Assembly (NCBI GenBank): GCA_036768485.1
Contig: JAVLUZ010000724.1
Coordinates: 124,001-188,000 of the forward strand
DNA: 64,000 bases
Source: Mermis nigrescens
Lineage: Eukaryota > Nematoda > Enoplea > Mermithida > Mermithidae
Direction of reading: 5' to 3'
This document shows positions 59,526-64,000 of the stretch, in pieces. The notes under the pieces were generated by a model, which was not told the DNA's origin, did no database searches, and worked only from the letters and a program-made list of their open reading frames with translations. Within the stretch, counting starts at the first letter, position 1. The number at the start of each line of letters is the position of its first letter. The translations under genes were made by a program, and so were the position numbers.

Positions 59526-60047
59526 GCGTACAATTAAGCAATTACGTTACTGCCCTATCTAAAGAATAGAAAAAAGGAAAAATACTATGATATTAAAAGG
59601 AACGTATAAAAATTTTCTAAAACCTTCAGCCATTAAAAACGGTAAAATGATTGGAAAATAAAAAATAATAATTATGAAAATAATTGAATAAATTAAATAA
59701 TACATTAATTAAAAAATAATAATGAAAATAATTAATGATTACATAGAAAATTTAAAAAAAGATTAAAAGTAATAAAAATACACTAATTTTAGCGGGTAGA
59801 TAAATTACTTGACGGCAGAACTAAATATCAAGTATTTCAGACACTTAATTCGAGTCATCTACTTTAAAATTACCAATTGAACAAAAGAAATCATTTATAC
59901 TGAATAAATATGAAAATATATTCAAAAAAATTTAAATACGTATAAAATAAATAAAGGATTAGATTTTTCGACGAATGTTTTAGATTATTAATTACTCAGA
60001 AACAATCCTACGATTTATCACAGGATAATCGAGTTTGCGAGAAATCG

Positions 60048-60435
60048 CATGGAACAGCATGGGAATTCCGGGGGAGGGGAGTGACATCCTAAAGTACATT
60101 TTTCAGGCCCAAAAATGGTAGGTACGCGTAAAAAACCTCGTTTTTGGCGTTTCTGACGATGTTTTACATAAATTTCGAAAAAATCGAAAAAAGCCAAATA
60201 AATTGAACAATGTATGGACCAAAGCATGAGCATATGGCGCGAAGCGCCAAACATTAGGCACTTTTGCGCAAATAGATAGCTAAAACACTTAAAAAGGCAC
60301 TTTTCCTCACAGAATCTAGGGAAAGTTTTGGAAACTTTTGAAAGATCGCCAATTCTGGGGGCTGGTAAAAATTTTTTTGCGGGAGGTAAAATTATTCTGG
60401 GGGCTGAAAGCCCCCTAAAACTCCCTCCCTAGGAT
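60048..60435 (+). repeat. Family C repeat
   Basis: CAGCATGGGAATTCCGGGGG, TACGCGTAAAAAACC, GGCGCGAAGCGCC at 60236-60248, then a G-rich/C-rich tail ending CTCCCTCCCTAGGATCAAG. Confidence 0.65.
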
Positions 60436-61058
60436 CAAGTAAGCAGCAAGTATAAATCGAACACACGATGCGACGAATTTGGCGATTATCGCACGCAATT
60501 TTTCGCAGAATGTATAAACGGACAGCGCGATGCGTCGATTCGCACGATTTTCGCAGGAGGCGCTATTTTTAGAAAAAGTCACGCCATTTCATCCTGCGAC
60601 GCGATCTTGCGTGAAGTATAAATAAGGCTTTAGCCAAGAATTTTTGCGTCGCTTGAATTTAGAATTCGGCACTCGCTCTTGAAAATCATACTTTTGCATA
60701 AACTTTTACTAGATTTTTAAGTTCAAATTCCACATGGAAATAATTGTTTCATACGTTTAAAACAACATTTACTTTTGCCGGAAGTTTTTACTTCGAAGAT
60801 TACAGGTGACAAAATGTATGCCAAGCGCACAAAAGTTGTTAAGATTTAAATTTTAAATGTTCTTAAGTGAAATTGAAAGAAACCCGGTAGGCGACTCTAG
60901 CGAACATAATCGCACAAAATATGTACCGATGTCATACCTTTTGTACATCGAAATATGGGCTGAGTAACGCTTTGTAATGGATGGTGGACTTCAAATTATT
61001 TGTACAAAATTTGACTTTTATGTTTGAGTTTATTCATTATTCTTCGTTTTTATCGCAG

Positions 61059-61276
61059 CATTTTATGTTCATCGTGGGGGGACGAGTTGGTTATTACAGT
61101 GGAGACGTAAAAACGCTTATGGACGATATGAAAGAGCTTAGACCCACCATAGTGCCCATAGTACCTCGACTCCTTAATCGAATTTACGACAATTTTTACC
61201 AGATCGTTTCAAAAAGTCGCATAAAGTCGTATCTCGTCGCATGGGCGATAATGTCGAAGATGAAGGAGCTAAATCG
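61059..61276 (+). CDS. Acsl: ACSL exon 5
   Basis: Acceptor TTTTTATCGCAG, donor GTAATT, ending in phase 2. It encodes VGGRVGYYSGDVKTLMDDM and IVPIVPRLLNRIYD, the block after the LPLAHM motif. A Met at 60981 lies in the intron and is not used. Confidence 0.93.
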
Positions 61277-61712
61277 GTAATTTACTTCCGTTTTGATCAT
61301 ATCGTTATTGATTTAGTACGCGTCGCTCATTTTTTGACAGGAAAGATAAGTATAAAGTAAACGAAACGACTTATCTAAGAAGAATAGGGTCGAAAATCCG
61401 ACAAAATGAATTATTAATGTCAAAATGTAAAAGTTGAAACAAATAAAATCAAATAAATTAAATAAACGCAATAATAATTTTGAAAATGCTCGTAAAGATT
61501 TTTAGAAATAAACGAATAATCTGAGAAAAAATTGTCTGAATTATTCTCGTAATCATTCTTTGACGAAAAAATCACTCTTTTTAAAATTTATGTTTATCGC
61601 ATTTCGATCACACTTCAACAAATTGCCCAATTTTTATTCTTTTTATAAATAACTTTCATAAGTTTTAAGGAAAATATCTTTTCTTTGTCCTGATAGAAAA
61701 TATTTTCGCAAG

Positions 61713-61938
61713 GTCAGTCGTAAGGTCGAATACCATTGCGGACAAACTAGTATTCCATAAAGTGCGCCAAATATTGGGCGGCCGAGTTAGGCTTTTGATC
61801 ACGGGTAGTGCGCCGTGTAGCACGGAAATTTTGACTTTTATGCGCCTCGCTTTGGGCTGCGTCGTGCTCGAGGGCTACGGGCAAACCGAATGCGTCGCCT
61901 GCGCCACGGTCTCGGTTCCGGGGGATCATTTGCCGGGA
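61713..61938 (+). CDS. Acsl: ACSL exon 6 (3' boundary uncertain)
   Basis: The acceptor is TATTTTCGCAAG. The first base completes an Arg codon, then SVVRSNTIADKLVFHKV and LGGRVRLLITGSAPCS follow, and EGYGQTE at 61870-61890, the conserved adenine-binding motif. Homology ends at VPGDHLPG (codons through 61938), where no GT donor exists. The first GT after it, at 61949 (AAACGTATAT), would add a few residues not found in the family and gives a phase that does not fit the next exon well. See findings. Confidence 0.88.
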
Positions 61939-62239
61939 AACTTCAAACGTATATGTATTAATCGTCATTTAGTGGACTTAGGATCCTCGCTCCGATCAAA
62001 AAAAAATCCATTTCGCAAAAGCTACGGTTTCATCCCCTCCGACTCTTGGCCGTAAACTTGCATTTTTAGGCCACTTTTGAGTAAATTTTATCATTTTGAG
62101 CCCAAAATAGATCACTTCGTTAAAGTGGCCGACTCACATTTCACTTATAAGTTTGAGCCGTTGAATCTGGGACGCCAACGCAACCGCGCAGCGTCGTACT
62201 TGAGTCAAAAAAATTTTCAGTACACGTTAGGGTAGACAC

Positions 62240-63386
62240 CACACGTGGGCGTGGTTGGGGTGTTTGGGGGGTATGCACTAGAGCTGTGCCGGGGCCGCCT
62301 TTTTTGCCGGGGCCGGGGCCGGGGCGGGGCCGGGGCCGGGGCCGGGGCCTAGGCCCCGGTGCGGGCCGGGGCCCTGACCGGGGCCAATAATAGCGTGCTT
62401 TACCATGCTTATAGTGACGACCTGCCCTACCCCTTATATGTACCTATGCATATATTCTTGCTTGTAGATATGCACGTCGGGCGTTAATATTTGTTGGGAT
62501 TACAAGATATAACAGAACATGGGCATCGGGGGATCTAAACCCCCGGGTACACCGCTTTCTCCCCCCCCAAAAGAAGATCCGCTAGACCCCCCAGAAATTG
62601 ATTTTCAGAATTTTTCTGTTTTTCTGCGGTTTTTCGATGCTTATGGATAGCTCTCATTGAGAAACGCGAAAAACAGTGTTTTCGCTCTACCATATATTAT
62701 CAGGCACTTTTTGACTTTTGAAAAATTTTTGGACCCCCTAGAATTTTTTGAGCTGCCCATGCATGCGAGTTGACTTTCCTCTGACTTGGATGCGTTTCTG
62801 AATGTGCTTTACTTTGCACTTTTTTTAGGCTTATTATTCTATTTGTTCTGATAGACGTAGCTGTCTGCTACCAAGCAAGCTGGAAATGCTCGTCTATATG
62901 AATTGCAATTTAAAATATGTCAATTTTGATTATTAACTAGAAATTTTCACCAATCTGACATAGTGAAATAAAGATTTGAATTAGCAAGATCTGTGGTTTG
63001 CTTGAAATTGAGTTTGAAGGTAAATCTGCCCAAAACATTATCAATTTTTTACATTATAATGAACTCTAACGTTGGCCCCGGCCCCGGTGCCGGGGCCAGC
63101 CTAACCCCGGCCCGGGGCGAGGCCGGGGCGCTGGCCCCGGCACAGCTCTAGTATGCACCCCCGAGAAACCAGAATAACCCCCCAGAAATCAAAATACCCC
63201 CAGAATTCGAATTTTTTGAAAATTTTTTTCTCGTTTTTTTTTCGCTAATTTTTGATGCCAATGGATAGTGCTCAATGAGAAACGTCGAAAAATGGTGTTT
63301 TTCGCCATACCACCATTTTTAAAGCCATTTTTTCACCTTTTGAAAAATCTTTGCACCCCGCAGAATTTTCTTGCTGCCCTTATATG
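62240..63386 (-). mobile_element. Family A MITE split by a GC-rich hAT element, in ACSL intron 6
   Basis: The outer ends CACACGTGGGCG and CTGCCCTTATATG are flanked by GTAGACAC and GTAAACAC (7 of 8). The inner element occupies 62279-63150, so the MITE itself is about 275 bp. Confidence 0.9.
62279..63150. mobile_element. hAT element (872 bp) with (CCGGGG) termini, exact duplication
   Basis: TAGAGCTGTGCCGGGGCC at the left and GGCCCCGGCACAGCTCTA at the right, with GTATGCAC on both sides (62271-62278 and 63151-63158). The first ~100 and last ~80 bases are GGGGCC-type repeats; the middle is AT-rich and non-coding. A divergent family A-like element (about 62514-62765, GAACATGGGC to GCCCATGCATG) sits inside, a third nesting level. 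Confidence 0.93.
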
Positions 63387-63751
63387 GTAAACACAAGTAA
63401 AAATATTGCACTAATTAAATAAATACTAACGGAATAATACTAATTTTACTACTTAAGTTTTTCAAAGATTTGATTAGACACTAAGACTTCTTTTGAATTT
63501 GTTAGATCGATGAAACGTAAACAAACGCGCGATTCATTCACAGCGATGCAAACAAACAATCACGCGAATATCTCCCGTTCGGTCGCCCAAAATTCAGTAA
63601 ATATAGAGTAAAATCTGCAACAGCGTTTAATAATAAAGTATTTTCTAAGAATATTTTTGCTAAAGGAGGTATGCGCGAGCTGTCATATTTAAAATGGAAA
63701 ATACGCGCTCTATTAGTGGTCCGATTCGGCTTGCCTTGAGCAACTTTTTTT

Positions 63752-63876
63752 TGGCGGGACACGTCGGTGTTCCGATCCCTTGCTGTTCAGTTCGGTTGGC
63801 CGACGTTCCAGAAATGGAGTACTGGTCAAAAGATGGCCACGGAGAAGTGTGCATCAAGGGCTACAATGTGATGCAG
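63752..63876 (+). CDS. Acsl: ACSL exon 7 (5' boundary uncertain)
   Basis: From GGA CAC GTC (63757) it encodes GHVGVPIPCCSVRLADV and DGHGEVCIKG (63832-63861), the conserved block leading to the linker motif. It ends at the donor CAG/GTCCGC (63877) in phase 0. The poly-T tract just before it (CAACTTTTTTTTGGCG) looks like an acceptor tract but has no AG at the expected join. Confidence 0.85.
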
Positions 63877-63964
63877 GTCCGCGTTTTTCGATAATTTTTC
63901 GTTTTAAAATTATTATGCCGACGCCTTTGTTTATTGCTATTTTCGCTCATTTATGTTTTTTAAG

Positions 63965-64000
63965 GGTTATTACAAGGATGAAGAAAACACGCGCAAGGCC
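63965..64000 (+). CDS. Acsl: ACSL exon 8, cut by the window edge
   Basis: After an 88-bp intron with acceptor TTTTTTAAG it reads GYYKDEENTRKA, the usual continuation of the CIKG...GYYKD block. The C-terminal subdomain with the catalytic Lys lies beyond base 64000. Confidence 0.9.

Larger units (their letters stand above)
58510..60637. mobile_element. Probable 2.1-kb element in ACSL intron 4 with TTTATACTTCACGC ends
   Basis: AATTTATACTTCACGCCTCGC at the left (58529) is mirrored by CGCGATCTTGCGTGAAGTATAAAT at the right (60600-60623). TATAAA/TTTATAC words beside CACGCG/CGCGAA words recur at both ends. The perfect 24-bp palindrome at 58608-58631 and the inverted repeats at 58900-58980 and 59060-59525 lie inside, as does a family C copy. 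No duplication or coding frame recognised. Confidence 0.5.

Overview
This is a gene-poor, AT-rich stretch of a nuclear eukaryotic genome. Spliceosomal introns of 0.1 to 4.7 kb and animal-type proteins point to a metazoan, probably an invertebrate; the species cannot be named from the sequence. Four protein-coding loci can be supported by reading. They are: (1) the last exon of a Mia40/CHCHD4-type mitochondrial intermembrane-space protein (+, 3250-3464); (2) an intronless TAF5-like WD40 protein (-, 16725-18113); (3) a CS-domain exon with an apparent frameshift directly upstream of it (-, 18284-18623); and (4) eight exons of a long-chain acyl-CoA synthetase, ACSL (+, about 47833 to beyond the right edge). 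Together they cover about 3 kb of 64 kb.

Most of the recognisable remainder is repeat, largely non-autonomous DNA transposons of hAT type: CA/TA-starting inverted ends and 8-bp target-site duplications that can be read directly. The main family ('family A', about 240-275 bp, ends CATACGTGGGC / GCCCAGGTGTG) has about 22 copies, many with exact duplications, some nested in others. Related short families (B, C, D, I, J, H) share ends, layout or insertion style. Longer hAT-like elements at 19693-23083, 28008-30595, 39091-40998 and 62279-63150 have termini built from family-specific GC-rich short repeats.

There are also Tc1/mariner-like short elements with TATAGTCTGTTTCA ends (4.1-6.3, 42.2 and 55.8 kb); three same-strand copies of a composite repeat combining about 125-bp tandem units with an inverted-repeat module (6.4-11.0, 42.7-45.2, 55.3-58.2 kb); a large foldback of about 1.8 kb (51230-53062); smaller foldbacks (1-512, 38623-38744, 59060-59525); and an element at 35.8-37.8 kb studded with TTTGATCA.

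Layout: 0-3.5 kb CHCHD4 intron and terminal exon; 3.5-16.7 kb repeats; 16.7-18.6 kb the two minus-strand genes, 170 bp apart; 18.7-47.2 kb repeats without convincing genes; 47.8-64 kb ACSL, whose introns hold most of the remaining elements. The genes do not form an obvious pathway. The points most worth a second look are the ACSL exon 6/7 junction, which lacks GT-AG where homology places it and is flanked by a near-perfect direct repeat; the palindrome GGCGCGAAGCGCC recurring across different repeat families; and the low-complexity hAT termini.
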